A DNA stretch of 35,803 bases, taken from Tieghemiomyces parasiticus. Lineage: Eukaryota; Kickxellomycota; Dimargaritomycetes; Dimargaritales; Dimargaritaceae. The position numbers and the translations under genes are program-made. Below, piece after piece: positions 1-11,400 of the stretch. The notes under the pieces were generated by a model, which was not told the DNA's origin, searched no databases, and saw only the letters and a program-made list of their open reading frames with translations. Every line of letters begins with the position of its first letter. Positions within the stretch are counted from its first letter, which is position 1. The DNA lies in NCBI GenBank assembly GCA_027575765.1, contig JANBPT010000439.1, positions 1 through 35,803 of the forward strand. The letters run 5' to 3'.

Positions 1-1153
1 ACAGACCGAATACGGCCCCAATGAAGGGGAGGAACACAGAGCGGTCCCGCGGAGCCAATTGACTGCGATTTTTGTTTAGGTTATGTGATTTCGGGCGTAC
101 GGTCATGGTTTAGGGAGCGGTGTTTTAAAACACAGGAAGCATGAGTGGGCAAGGCTGGAACACTACTGCGCCCTTGAGCGACAGGATAGCGATTGACCAC
201 CACGGTGTGTATGACTATGAAATGTTCAGCGTGGCACTTACTCGCCGTCGATGAGGATACGATAGAGTCGATTATAGCGGAAGTCGGCCCCGGCAGCCGC
301 TGGTAGACCCGTCAATAACCCTAAAAACAGTGAGAGCTGCAACGTCTCTGCCGATTTACTGACCGGAGTGGACGTATGTGTGTGTATGTGTAAGTAAGAA
401 GGGCGAGCGAGAGAGATCAAGTGGGTGTCGAAGTTAACAGGAAGGCGGATGAATGGGAGAGAAGGGGAGGGTGAGTCAGATACATCATGTGCGATCAGTA
501 GCAGGGAACGACACCGACACTACCCTATATTACGGGTCCTACATTGCCATTTACTTTGACTACCAGCAAGATACTTACAGGATTAATGGCGCACCAAAAA
601 GCACCACGGTGACATAGCTGAGTATGGCTAGCCCGACCGCGACGATGTGTGCCCGACCAACATTCTGGCAGGCACCGGCGTGACGGAAGGGGAAGGGGAG
701 GGGACCCCAATGACCGTGGGTAGAGGGCAGGGGGGGGGGTGGAATGGGTTGTGAAATGGAGACGAGCGACATATAAGTGTTAGTGGGTAGGGCCTCTTCT
801 TCTGAGGGACAGCGGGTCCCGGTCGGGCTGCCACAATTCCGTGTCCTTTTTCTTCTTCTTCTAAGGTCTACACCTCACGGGCCACATCAAAAAATAATTT
901 GTAGAAGCACCAACGTGGAGTAATGGCTGCTTACCCGTAACCAATGGGACTGGCGGGCCGCACCCGGTGTCTTGGGCTTCGCCGGGGATTCCCATAGCAA
1001 CAGAGGCAGAAGTCGGGTCGCGTAAAGCCCGGCATTAACGAGTAGGAGGGTAGCGGTGGGATCATTGGTGAGCGCGTCGTGGCCGAATGCGACCAGGCCA
1101 CTGAGGCCGGATGCATCCACTAGCAATGTCGTCCATAAGAGAGCAGTGGACAT
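1..1153 (-). CDS. GPI11: PIG-F/GPI11 family protein, GPI-anchor biosynthesis (partial, runs off left edge)
   Basis: Multipass ER-membrane protein that works with the GPI ethanolamine-phosphate transferases (PIG-O, PIG-G) in the last steps of GPI-anchor assembly. I joined four exons on the minus strand: 1153-935, 664-579, 358-242 and 62-1, all with GT-AG introns (270, 220 and 179 nt; donors GTAAGC, GTAAGT, GTAAGT). Exon 1 gives 73 residues with two hydrophobic segments. Exon 2 ends in VVLFGAPLI, matching the family's FVLYGAPLI. Exon 3 continues with an ETL-type helix (human LALETFLF). The acceptor at 359 was chosen because it leaves exactly four residues between GAPLI and ET, as in human PIG-F. 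Exon 4 gives FLPFIGAVFGL, which fits the family's SFVGAWLGAL segment; the C-terminus lies outside the window. The start is the first ATG of the hydrophobic N-terminus, 289 nt downstream of the CDC16 stop. An AT run at 1384-1411 could serve its promoter. Family call firm; exact acceptors are inference. Confidence 0.8.
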
Positions 1154-1441
1154 GTCGGTGAACTGATAAAATGAGGATAAGGACGGGGATGGAACGTGTG
1201 CACAGAGGAGAGAGATGTACTAGCATCAAAAAGAAAGCAGCTAGTAGACGGATTGCGTTGTCCGTAAAGTGCCATGGGACTGTTCCGGTCTAGAACTTGT
1301 CAGTATGGTCGAAAGGTCACCCGCATCTACTGGCAACTGTGGGCGACGACTTTTAACGGCATTTACAATTGGGGCCTCTGCTTTTATATATATTTATATA
1401 TATATATCATATCAGGCCTAATCCAGCTAATCACATGTCGC

Positions 1442-4400
1442 CTACATATCCTCTTCGATCTCCATTTCCTCATCCGACATATCGGATGCGCCAGGCGATA
1501 CTGGTGCCGGTACGGTGGATAGAGTCGTAAGGGTCGCAATATCAGCCTTGGTTCGTGGATTAGTGGCGGCAGACACAGTGGTAAGGGAACCGGGTAGACC
1601 TCGAGTAGCTGATGAGTGTTCAAGGGCCAGGTGAAGCAGCTTGGCGGCTGTGGGGTCGACGGGCGCCACGGAGAGGCTCTGTAGCGAAGAGCCAGGAAGG
1701 GAGAGAGGGGGAGGAGGAAAGGAGGGGTAATTAACGAGGGGGGGGGGGACGGGTGTAATTTAAGCTATGGTTAGGGAAAAGTATAAAGGGCCAATCCATG
1801 CCTTGGAGCTACAAACGAGTCCAAGTTGCACGTTCACTGACAGTCCTTACCTGGTGGTAGAGCATGATGGCCTCGTCTAACCGCCCGCAAATATGGTGTA
1901 CCATCGCTAGCGCTGTCAAAACGTCATGGTCATTCGGAGCCAGTGTCAGCACCTGCTCGTAGTACGCCACAGCTCGGGGATAATCCGTCAGCTTGCGGTA
2001 TACGTGGCCCAGGTTTGTCCAGGCAGTTTCCAGCCCCGAGGCCGTCGCCGGAGACACGGCGCCGTGGGTGGTGTAGACGGAATTAGGTCCCAGTGGTCGG
2101 GCTGGGCAAGCCGTCGTAGCCGGGGTTTGCTTCGCAGGTGAGACGTCCTGGGGAATAGAATCGGACGGTCCGGCCAAGAGGGCGGCAACTGCGGTGTCGA
2201 GCTCACGATCAGGGTGCAGGAGCAGCTGTTCGGCTCGGGTCAGGAAGATGAGGGCCACCGGGTACCGGGCCTGTTTGTAGGCCAGCACGCCGAGCTCATT
2301 GAGAAACTGAGCGTGGGTGAGCAGGCCCGCGAGGTCCCTGGCGAGGGACGGGGACACCACGACTTTAGCGAGGTCCGCCAGCCCCAAGGCGAGCGGAGGG
2401 TGGTCGCCGCCCGACAGCAAATCGGCCCTCGTAAGAGATGGCGTAGTGGGATCAGCCCGCGGCGTCCCGGGCGTGCGTATCACCTTGGCATAGCCAGTCG
2501 CGGTGGAAGATTGGGCCGATGCGGACTGAACTAGCGTTGCAAGGCGGGCCTCGGGAACCAGACACCGTAGCCCGCCCAGTAAAAACTCTTCCGCGAGTAT
2601 CAGGCTGTCGGTCTGGAGATACTGCATGGCGATGAACTGCGGAATGATATGGGATCCGGGGAACAGCCGGGCAGCGGCCGAGTAGGCAGTGATGGCCGGT
2701 TCCTGCTCGCCCTCGGCTGCGAAAGAGTGGGCGAACCCGACCCAGGCCGGTCCGAACCGACTATTGAGGGTGCAGGCGCGACTGAAATTGTAGCGCGCCT
2801 GTGCGTAGTCGCCCAAGAGGAGGTAGTAGGCTCCAACAGCGAACCACGGTACCGGGTGGCTGGTTTCGTTGGCACGGCGGCCTAGGGCTAGGCCGGGGTC
2901 GGTAGCAGCAGAACCCCGCGGCTCAGCAGGGTAAGGGCCGGAGGCCGAGGCCAGGCCGGCGTGTGGGAAGGTCGGCGGCGTCGGAGCGCCAGCGTGGAAG
3001 CCGGCTCCCAACGTGGCCGACGGCGGCGCGCGCCAGAGGTCATCGGGCCTTCCCGGGGCAAGGGTGGTGGATGTGGTAGGACCCGGGGCCGCGGAACGTT
3101 GGAAGGCCGGTCGACCAATTCCCAGGCCGGGCCCCGTGGTGATGGTAGACGCCGTGACCGCCGCGATGGTAGCCCCTGCGCCGGCACCGCCAGACTGGTG
3201 ATGACAAAGGTAGTCCACGAGGTCATGGGCCAGGTAGAACAGCTGGTGCTTCATGCGAAGGGCGTAGAGGCAGGCCACATGAAGCGGGAGGGTGGCGAGG
3301 TGGTAAGGGTCGGCGCGGAGCACGGCCGAGGTCAGGGCGAAGGCGTCGTGTACACTACCCTGGCTTAAGGCCCGTTCGGCACCCGCCGCCCAGAGTTCGG
3401 GGCTCTCCTGCAATTGGTAGCGCGTGACGAGGTTAAGAGTCGCCTCGCCAAAGCGGCGAGGTGGGCTCCCTGACTTGGTATTCGAGGTGGTTGGTTCGGC
3501 CATCGTGCCGACGGTAGTGGCCGGCGTAGGGATCGGGTGAGGGGTGGCGAGATCGTTTGTGCTTGCTTCGGCCGGCGGATCGGTCCGGCGTCCCGCGTAC
3601 AGATCATAACCGCTCAGGCGTGTGAGGTACAGGTCACGTACGAGTTCTCCATCGAGCACACCGAGCTGGCTGACGAAAGGCAGATCGCCCACCAGATGAG
3701 CCAATTCTGCCGGAGTGAGCAGTTGGGCGTCCAACAATAGCTGGTAAGCTTCGGTACAGCGGACATCAGCGTGTACGGCGTCCTTGAGGCACTGACGGGC
3801 GCGGATCAGACTCTGCTGCTGGAGGTAGGCCACGCCACGGAGGTAATTGACTGCGGCGTGGAAGTTGATCCCCAGGGGTCCCCCCTCGCCTCCAACGACC
3901 GCCCGGGCCTCCTCAGGCCAGTCGTTCGCATCGGCAGGTTGCGCCACAGGTGGGGTGGTTATCCCGCCCACAAGGTCCGCACTGGCAAACTTGACGGTGC
4001 GGGATGGGCCGGTAGGCATGGGCGGGGGCCGGGCAGCGGCCAGGCTACTCGTACAAAACGCCGGTGCCGGCATCGGGGCGGGTGAAGGAGCCAGTGGGAA
4101 CGGGTCGATCACCGCATTGGGTTTAGTAGGGGTCTCCTGGGGGAACGCAAATGAAGGCCGGTCCCCAGTTGGCGTAGGATCCGCGGACAAAATGGCCGGA
4201 GAGACCGCAACCAATCCCTGTAACGTCATCGAGGAAGACGAGGAGGAGGCGACCGGGTATGTCGGGTGGAGTGATTTGGCTGAAGCTGCCTGGTGGGGCA
4301 TCTTGAACGTGGGGCGGGCCCCCATAGGTTCCGTATCCACAGGTTGGTAGCTTCCAGTGGGCGTGGTCAGGTATGGACTGTATTCTGGGGCGGGGTCGGC

Positions 4401-5528
4401 GACGAGGCCCGGCAGGGGTGGCGGCGCCATTCGCAGGTCACGATCAGCGGCGGTAGCGGTCGGAGCATGGTAAACAGGTCGCGTGCGAGACTTGTTCGCG
4501 GTGACCTTCCATAACGGCCGGCGCTCCACTGATCCGCCGATAGAGGCACGACTGTCTTTAGCAGCGGCGGAAAGGCGACGCGACGACGTGGTGAGGGCGG
4601 AGGTACTCGCGGTGGCCCCACCGGTGGCAGAAGCGTGGGGTATGCTTGATGTGGGGTGCGGCCGCTCGCCGAGAATCCAGAGGGCGTCTCCATATTTTCC
4701 CAAGTGGATAGCGGTCAGGGCGGCGAGGTATCGACAGGCCCAACTGGTGTAGGTATAGGGCGCATATTTAGGATGTGAGAGTAGGAAATACTCGGCACGA
4801 TGGAGATTGCCGGCCGCAATGTGGACGTAGCAGAGAGCGTAGAGGTCATGGACGTCGTTGGTCATGGTGAGAACCTTCTCTCCCCAGTACACAGCGGTAC
4901 CCCACATTAGGCCATCCAGAGCGTACCGGCGCCAGGCCCGTAGCCGCTCGACCAAAGGGGCGAGCTCACCCTCGGGTACCTCGTTTGACGCATCCACGGA
5001 TGCAGCTTGGTGCGCTGGGTACTGCTGGCCGATCGATGCGTGGACAGAGGTCCGCGGCAAGTGAGTGGTCGGTACTCCGGCATGGCGGAAGGGTGAAAAA
5101 GCCGCCAGAGTATTACGAGCCGGTAACGGGGTGCTTGATAGGTCGGGAAACGCGGCCATATCAGGAATTTCACCCCCGAGGCTAGTCGTAAACGGCGATG
5201 GCGGGGGCGGGGTAGCCGTGCTTCCCCCGTGGCCTGGAAAGAGCCAGTCATGGACCGGCGGAGTCGCACTCCCGATGCCACGCAGGCCGGCTACCGACGG
5301 AAATGGTGAACCTGGTCCGCCGAAAGGCGACGAGGTGACACTGAGACCACCCCAGGATAAACGGTGCGAACCCAACGAGGGCCGTGGGGCAGTGGGGAAC
5401 CGGCGAAACCCCGTGGACCGCGGTGTGGCGGTGATAGATGAGGCAGGTGTGGCCGGGTGACCCGTAAGGGTCAGTGGGGAGTAACCCGGCCGGAAGGGCT
5501 GCGATCCACCACCATTTGGGGTGTTCAT
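1442..5528 (-). CDS. CDC16: Anaphase-promoting complex subunit CDC16/APC6, unusually large TPR protein
   Basis: Structural TPR subunit of the anaphase-promoting complex, the ubiquitin ligase that drives mitotic exit. Two exons: 5528-1851 and 1678-1442, with a 172-nt intron (GTAAGG donor, C-rich tract with an 11-base homopolymer, CTACAG acceptor); the protein has 1304 residues. The N-terminal TPR block (about 190-280) carries WGEKVLTMTNDVHDLYALC and HRAEYFLL, as in APC6. A middle TPR lies near 555-610. C-terminal TPRs lie at about 893-990 (PAWVGFAHSFAAEGEQEPAI, the APC6 hallmark), 1073-1105 and 1170-1226 (NLGHVYRKLTDYPRAVAYYE). Exon 2 finishes the last repeat (SLSVAPVDPTAAKLLHLALE) and ends in an acidic tail. 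Family members are usually about 600-850 residues; the excess is a Pro/Ser/Thr-rich N-terminus and low-complexity blocks between TPRs (about 300-550, 640-700 and 790-890), all in frame. It is followed by the PIG-F gene on the same strand. No canonical AATAAA is seen; the AT run at 1384-1411 may position 3' processing. Confidence 0.92.
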
Positions 5529-6927
5529 GGCCGGAGGTATGCGGTGGCGAGGGAAATGGCAGGTACAGAATAATTCCTAAGGAGGAAGGGGGGCCTGGAT
5601 GTGGTGGAATGTGGGGTACAAACTGCCAGAGTGGATGGTTGCCAGGGCGCCAATGGCCGCGACGAGATGCGAGATTTCGATGGAAACCTATACACTGAGA
5701 GCGACGGCCGTGGCAGTGACCAGTGGGGTACGGCGTGCTTTGTTGACATGCGCTGCTCTCAACTGGCCGGCCAGAAGGCGGCTGCTTCGTATCCACCTTG
5801 TCTCCTTAGCACGCCAGGAGGGCCAAGGCTGAAGGGGGAAGGAAGAGGTGTAAATACCGGGCCTGCGGTTATCCGCTTCTACGATGACGGTAGCTAGCCA
5901 CATCCTGGTCGATAAACTAGCTACATACAGAGTAACCGGCCGCCATCCGGCCAAGAGTCGGTGGCGGAACCCCTTTCCTTTGGCATGGGCATTATATATA
6001 ACGGAAGCTTGCCGCGTCAACATTCGCCCCGCTTATAGTACCGGGGGATTGAACAAGTGGCACCCAGACAGCCTCATAGGGGTCCATGGAGCCCTCTCCT
6101 TCTACTGACGACCATCACCAGCAATCCGAGGCTAGCATCGAATCAAGCAGGAGCAGCTGTGATCGGGGACTGGGCCGGATATGGCGGGCCGCTCTGGTTG
6201 AACCGTATGTTCACGTGACAATATATGCATTGTCCAAAGCCCCGCCCTATCCTACACACAGCCCCTGTCTACACATGCCCACTGGCGGATAACCTCCCCC
6301 CCCGCTTGAGCCCTCGTCGCAGTGAAAAGCGAGATAGTTCCTTGCCTGGGACCCCACGACCCTAGAGACTGTAAGCGTATCGATGTCTAAAAGTTATACG
6401 CAACTGTCCACCCGCCGTTCGACCTTTTCCCCCCTCTTTCGATAACTTTGTGTTTGTAGTCCACCTTTCGGTCAATCGGTACGTCGTGACAAAGTAACCC
6501 GCCATGCCCTCGCCACCTCAGCACGCATCTGACCCTGGGGTAGCGTCTATCGAACCGACGGATGGATGGACATATTCGCTGGGCGACAGAACGTATGCCT
6601 TTTTTCGAGCCCCCCGATCGTCTCCATAGAGCCATCCATCCATCCGTTCATCTGTGACCTACCTAGAACCGTACCCCTCGACCGGGCGGAGCGTTGCGGG
6701 GTGGACTAACTGGGCTGCCTATGATTGACCGCGAGGGGAATCTATCGTGAATTTGCGGATTCCACTGCGGTATAACCATTGTGTCCGGAATCGCCATGTG
6801 GACCTGCCGCGGAATGGCATCCGGCCAGCAGACATGGTATAAACCACATCATATTTCTCACTAACCCACTCTCATGCGACTGGCCCCCTCTTCCCGCACT
6901 CCACAGACACGCCCCTTCCCTGTCAAA
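5529..6927. other. Intergenic region between divergent CDC16 and RPL14
   Basis: About 1.4 kb with no convincing gene; the open frames here are short, overlap on both strands and match no family I know. It must contain the promoters of both flanking genes. Visible structure: an 8-bp perfect inverted repeat (GTAGCTAG ... CTAGCTAC) near 5890-5925, and GGATGGATGGA near 6560 facing its complement near 6634. Confidence 0.6.
6838..6843 (+). promoter_or_regulatory. TATA box of RPL14
   Basis: TATAAA lies 90 nt before the RPL14 start codon. It is followed after about 30 nt by a pyrimidine-rich stretch (6868-6925) that is a plausible transcription start, resembling the pyrimidine-rich leaders of ribosomal protein mRNAs. 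Position and context only; no mapped start. Confidence 0.55.
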
Positions 6928-7341
6928 ATGGTCAAGACCACCTTCCAGCGTTACGCCGAGTCGGGCCGCGTGGTTGTGCTCAACTACGGCCCTCACAGCA
7001 ACAAGACTGCCGTGATTGTGGACATTATCGACCACAACCGGGCCCTGATCGAGGGTCCCACCACGGGGGTGCCACGGCAGGTGTTTCCCCTCCGCCGCAT
7101 GATCCTCACCAAGCTGGTGCTCAAGAACCTGCCCAAGAACGCTGGTTCCGGCTACCTGAAGAAGCTGGTGACCGAGCAGGAGATTGACGCCAAGTGGAGC
7201 ACCACCTCCTGGGCGCAGAAGCTCGCCCGTCGCGTGACCCGCGCCGAGCTCTCCGACTTCCAGCGCTTCCAGGTCGGTTACCTGAAGAAGCAGCGCAAGG
7301 CCGCCCTGGCCCCCGCTCTCGAGTCTGTCAAGGCCGAGTAG
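6928..7341 (+). CDS. RPL14: 60S ribosomal protein L14 (eL14)
   Basis: Structural protein of the large cytosolic ribosomal subunit. It is 137 residues, unspliced, matching yeast L14 (138). The KOW-type N-terminal SH3 fold is visible: ESGRVVVLNYGP, then AVIVDIIDHNRALIEGP and VPRQVFPLRRMILT. The C-terminal half has the family signatures KWSTTSWAQKLARR and LSDFQRFQVGYLKKQRKAAL. I start at 6928 (context CAAAATGG) because fungal L14 proteins begin a few residues before the QRY/GRVV block. An in-frame ATG at 6874 would add 18 residues with no family counterpart and lies at or before the likely transcription start. The coding region uses mainly G/C-ending codons, as expected for a highly expressed gene. 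A TATA box lies upstream and an AATAAA 180 nt after the stop. Confidence 0.96.
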   Translation: MVKTTFQRYAESGRVVVLNYGPHSNKTAVIVDIIDHNRALIEGPTTGVPRQVFPLRRMILTKLVLKNLPKNAGSGYLKKLVTEQEIDAKWSTTSWAQKLARRVTRAELSDFQRFQVGYLKKQRKAALAPALESVKAE

Positions 7342-8473
7342 AAAGGGTCCTTGTCGGATCTCCGTTTTTTAAGCGGACCCGTCTTCCTGGCATCTCTCTC
7401 TCTACTACAACCTGCGTTTCGTCGTGTGCACCCTTTATTCCACCGTATCAGCTTCGCTCTCTTTACATCATCATGCCGCCTGTGGCCCGCGTGCCTCAGC
7501 AGCATATCAAGGCGCATTCGTAATAAAGGGGGATTGCTACTGTTTATACTCTACATGCTGGAGAAGGGCCTGGTAGACGGGACAGAATTGGCTCCCAACC
7601 TGGACTTAGAGAGTCACCAGGCACTGACCTTAGATACCAGCCCTCTTCGTACATTAGGACGCTCCTCGGATTTCCCTGCATCCTCCATACCTGAGGTATG
7701 GCCCGGTGGCGGACATAAATAACTTAAATAACGGCAGCCATGTTTCACGAAAGGTTGGCCTATGAACTTATTTGCGCCCTGTCCGTCAAATGTGTGCTAA
7801 CAAGTACAACAAGGGTTGCCTCCCAACGGCGTTCTAACGGTATATCCGCGGCCTGCGCCACTGGGAAGGACGGCATGCGTCAGGTGCTGCTGCCGTGCAT
7901 TGCCTGTAGCTGATACATTTATGACCATGGAGTCTTGGCTAGGAGATACAGGCCTCGATGGTGGCTTACTAGTTAATTGAGTCCTGGCCATGGCACCAAT
8001 ACATAGTATGATGGCCGAGATAGCGAGGGCATAAGCGTTTGGTTTACCCAAATGCCAAGGAGGAAACAAAAAGCCGACCTAGCACCCTCTTGGACAACTA
8101 CTTTGGCAACCGGCAGAGTCGACAAGGGGGAGACCATATTCGCAGTTCGGGTCGCTTCGCCAACCTTGCATAGAGGCTTGCCGTATTGAACTCCTGGCTA
8201 CTCGGCTGCCTGCTCCACTGTGATGTCCCCTCGACTATGCCCTATTCTACCAGCCCAACCATGCGGCCTGGTCTCGCAAGTTGGCGTCCAGTTCGCCGGC
8301 CTTACCAGCCTGGGCGGACGACCTTCAGCCCTACTCTAGTGACGTGACTACACTTTGATAAACTCTGCCCCACCACCTTGTCCTTTTGAATTGCATTTGT
8401 ATGAGCTATTCTCCCTCCCTCGCCTCCTCCCTCCTGCCCCCTGCCCTTTCTGCATCCACCATTACAGACCACC
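7342..8473. other. Intergenic region between RPL14 and IKS1
   Basis: About 1.1 kb holding the RPL14 3' UTR and the IKS1 promoter. A 123-codon plus-strand frame starting at 7351 and a 90-codon minus-strand frame at 8069-7797 are open but show no domain, no splice-supported extension and no coding look; I regard both as chance. The last about 100 bases before the IKS1 start are pyrimidine-rich, a likely leader. Confidence 0.6.
7522..7527 (+). terminator. Polyadenylation signal, RPL14
   Basis: AATAAA 180 nt downstream of the RPL14 stop; the first canonical hexamer after the gene. Confidence 0.5.
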
Positions 8474-11400
8474 ATGCCTGAACCACCACCACCACCACCG
8501 CCACTACCGCCACCGCCACCGAACTTACCACTCACCTCCAATTCGCTGACCAGCCTTTCGTCCACCGCCCCAAGCCCGGCGGTTCCGGGCCCAAACTCAC
8601 CAACGAAGCGGGTCCGGAAGGCCCATTCCTTCGAAAATGCTGACCGTGGCCGGGCCAAACAACGTCGCATTCCCCGTAAAGAAGATGGCCAGAGTCCCAC
8701 AGCCAAGACCCCCGGAACTCCGGGTTCCCCACGTTTCACTCCCGACTCGTCTAGCCGGCGACGTCGCGGCGACAAAACCGGCCGGGGCAAAGGTGGCTAT
8801 ACTCGCTGGCGTTTCGGGTCTGACCCGACCCACCAGCTCTCAGCGGCCCAGGTCCATGCCTTTGCCTTGTCCTCCCAGCCCGGGCCGGGCTACCACCACC
8901 CCCCGGGTCCCCACGATTCAGTAACAGTCTCGATCGACCCATTCCACGATGCCATATCTCCGGAGCTTGACCCGCCGCCAAGCGTCGCCGGCACCAACGT
9001 CCCAGCGGGCCCTCCCAGCACTGTCAGCGAGCACCAGGTCGTACGGTACTCGCCAACCTGGACGGTTATCTTACGCCGCCCTCAGCACAACCAAATGGTC
9101 CTGTTTCACCCGGAACGGAACCACGTCATGGTGCAGCCCTACATTCCCACCCGACGGGCCTTGACGGCTGGTAACGACGTGAATACCGCCCCTATACCCA
9201 ACGAAGAACTGTCTAACGACACCCGGGATCTCGGCTACAGCGCCGAATCCAGCAGCGAGGAGGCGGCCGCTCCGACCTTTGTCACAGCCTCCAGATCCCG
9301 GTCCCGCTCACGGCCGCGGTACCCACCACCTGAGAGCGGCAGTTTCGTTTGCCCACTTTGCCGCCGTCCGTTTGACATGCGCTCGGCTCCGAATTACCCG
9401 TCTCACGCTTCCGAGTACTACAGCCACGATCCTTACTACACCGCACTACGCCGCACCTTGGGCAGCGGACAAGGTTCCCGCCGTGGCTTGTTTCCTCCGC
9501 CGCCCTCCGACGGCCTAGGGCCCTGGTCGTCCTTCACCAGCAGCGAGGGTGGTCCTACGGGACCGGCTCTGCCCACGCAGCCTCCGGCCAACTTCTCCGG
9601 CGAATCTGCTGCCGACTACATGGACCGCAATTATTTCCGCCTCCTGGCCACCCTCCCGCGCTCGCCGTTGCTGACCCCGGATACCGCCTACCCCTTGGCT
9701 CCCAACGGCCGCCGCCGCCGCCTACACTCGGCCGACGAGCGCCTTGAGGGGTCCCCTGACCACGTGGTAGCGACCTGGCCTGCGATCCGGCCTGCTCACC
9801 CCGGCGCACAGGATGGGGAATTCATGGCGGCGGCGCCACTTCCGCACCAACGGCCCTCCACGACAACGGTGACGACCAGCACCAGCACCAGCACTGCCGT
9901 GGCCCGGGTCACAGGACCCGCTCCACCGTTCGGCCACCATTATGGCGTCGAGAGCCCTCTGGGACTGCCGGTGCCCATGATCACGTACCGGTCCGAGGAT
10001 CTTCGTCAACTGGATGCGTCAGCGGCCGGCGATGATTCATCCCCCGCGGGTGAGCCGGGCAGCGACAGTGGTGGAGTAGAGGCCAAAGGTGAGGTCCGCG
10101 GGGCCCCCCCACCCGTGCCGCGGGTCACGCACCTCTCCCCGGGCATCTACAACCAAGGCTACTACGCCAACTTCTTTATTGAAGAGAAGAAGCTGGGCAA
10201 GGGCCTCCGCGGCTCGGTTTACCTCTGCCAGCACGTGCTGGACAACATCCCGCTGGGTCAGTACGCTGTCAAGAAGGTGGCTGTCGGTGACGACAAGGCC
10301 TGGCTTAAACGCATGCTCCGCGAGGTCAAACTCCTCGAGACGCTACGCCACCCTAACATCGTCGACTACAAGCATTCGTGGGTCGAACTGCAACAGTTGA
10401 CCCGGTTTGGCCCCAAGGTGCCCTGCCTGTTCATCCTCATGGATTGCGCGAACGGGGGCAATCTGGAGGAGTACGTCGAAGGGGATCGCCGGCATTGTGT
10501 CTCGGCGCCTCGGTCGCCCACCACCGCAGCCTCAGGGGACCAGGTCGGTGGGAACAAGCGCCACCCTCGGTCACCGACCGAAAGTGACCCACCCAGTGAT
10601 TCCACCCGCAGCCAGCGCGATATCGTTGAGGAACGTAAGCGTCAGGTACGACTGGCCCGGCTGCGGCGTCGTCAGTCCCGTGGGCCAGGGACACCCGGTC
10701 CGTCGGCATCATCACCTGCACCGCCGGTGTCCGATCGGGTTTCATCCCCCCCTCCGTCGCTGACTGGAATGGCCGACCGTCGAGGGGAGGCGGGACTCGC
10801 TGTTCCACCGTCCACCACCGCAGCCGATGCCCCACTACTACCGCCAACGTCACCGTTACCGACGGGCCCGCGCCTGCTCTCGCTTTTGGAAATCTGCACA
10901 ATGTTCCAGGATATCTGCCACGGCCTGCACCACTTACACAGCCTGGGGATTATTCACCGGGACATCAAACCACCCAACCTCCTTCTGCACTACGCGAACC
11001 CGCACAACCGGTCGGTTATCCCACGCGTGATTTTGACCGATTTTGGTGAGTGCGAGGACACAGCGGCCCACCGTGAGTCCGGTCGCCGAACTGGCGCCAC
11101 GGGGACGCTGGAGTTTATGGCCCCGGAGCTTATCCAAACCGACCGGGACGGCCATTTCCTAGATGCCTACTCGGTGAAGGCCGATGTGTGGTCCCTCGGG
11201 ATGATTCTGCACTACCTTTGCTATTCGAGGTTGCCGTACTCCCAAGTCGAGGACGTGGACGTTTTGCGGCTAGAGATCTTGGCCCTCCGCAACGTGCACG
11301 TCCCACCCCCGCTGCCAGGTTCTCGCCAGGGCGCCGGCCTGGGTGCGTCGGCCGGGCGTAAGGATAAAGTGGGGTCCGCGCCGACCAACTCCCGCTCGCC

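Noticed and set aside
6557..6645. GGATGGATGGA and its complement as a functional hairpin
   Set aside because: Simple tetranucleotide repeats about 70 bases apart; likely independent microsatellite growth.
6874..6927. In-frame upstream ATG extending RPL14 by 18 residues
   Set aside because: No L14 family member has such an extension, and it lies at or before the likely transcription start.
8302..8790. 162-codon Gly-rich minus-strand frame
   Set aside because: Mirror of the IKS1 polyproline start.
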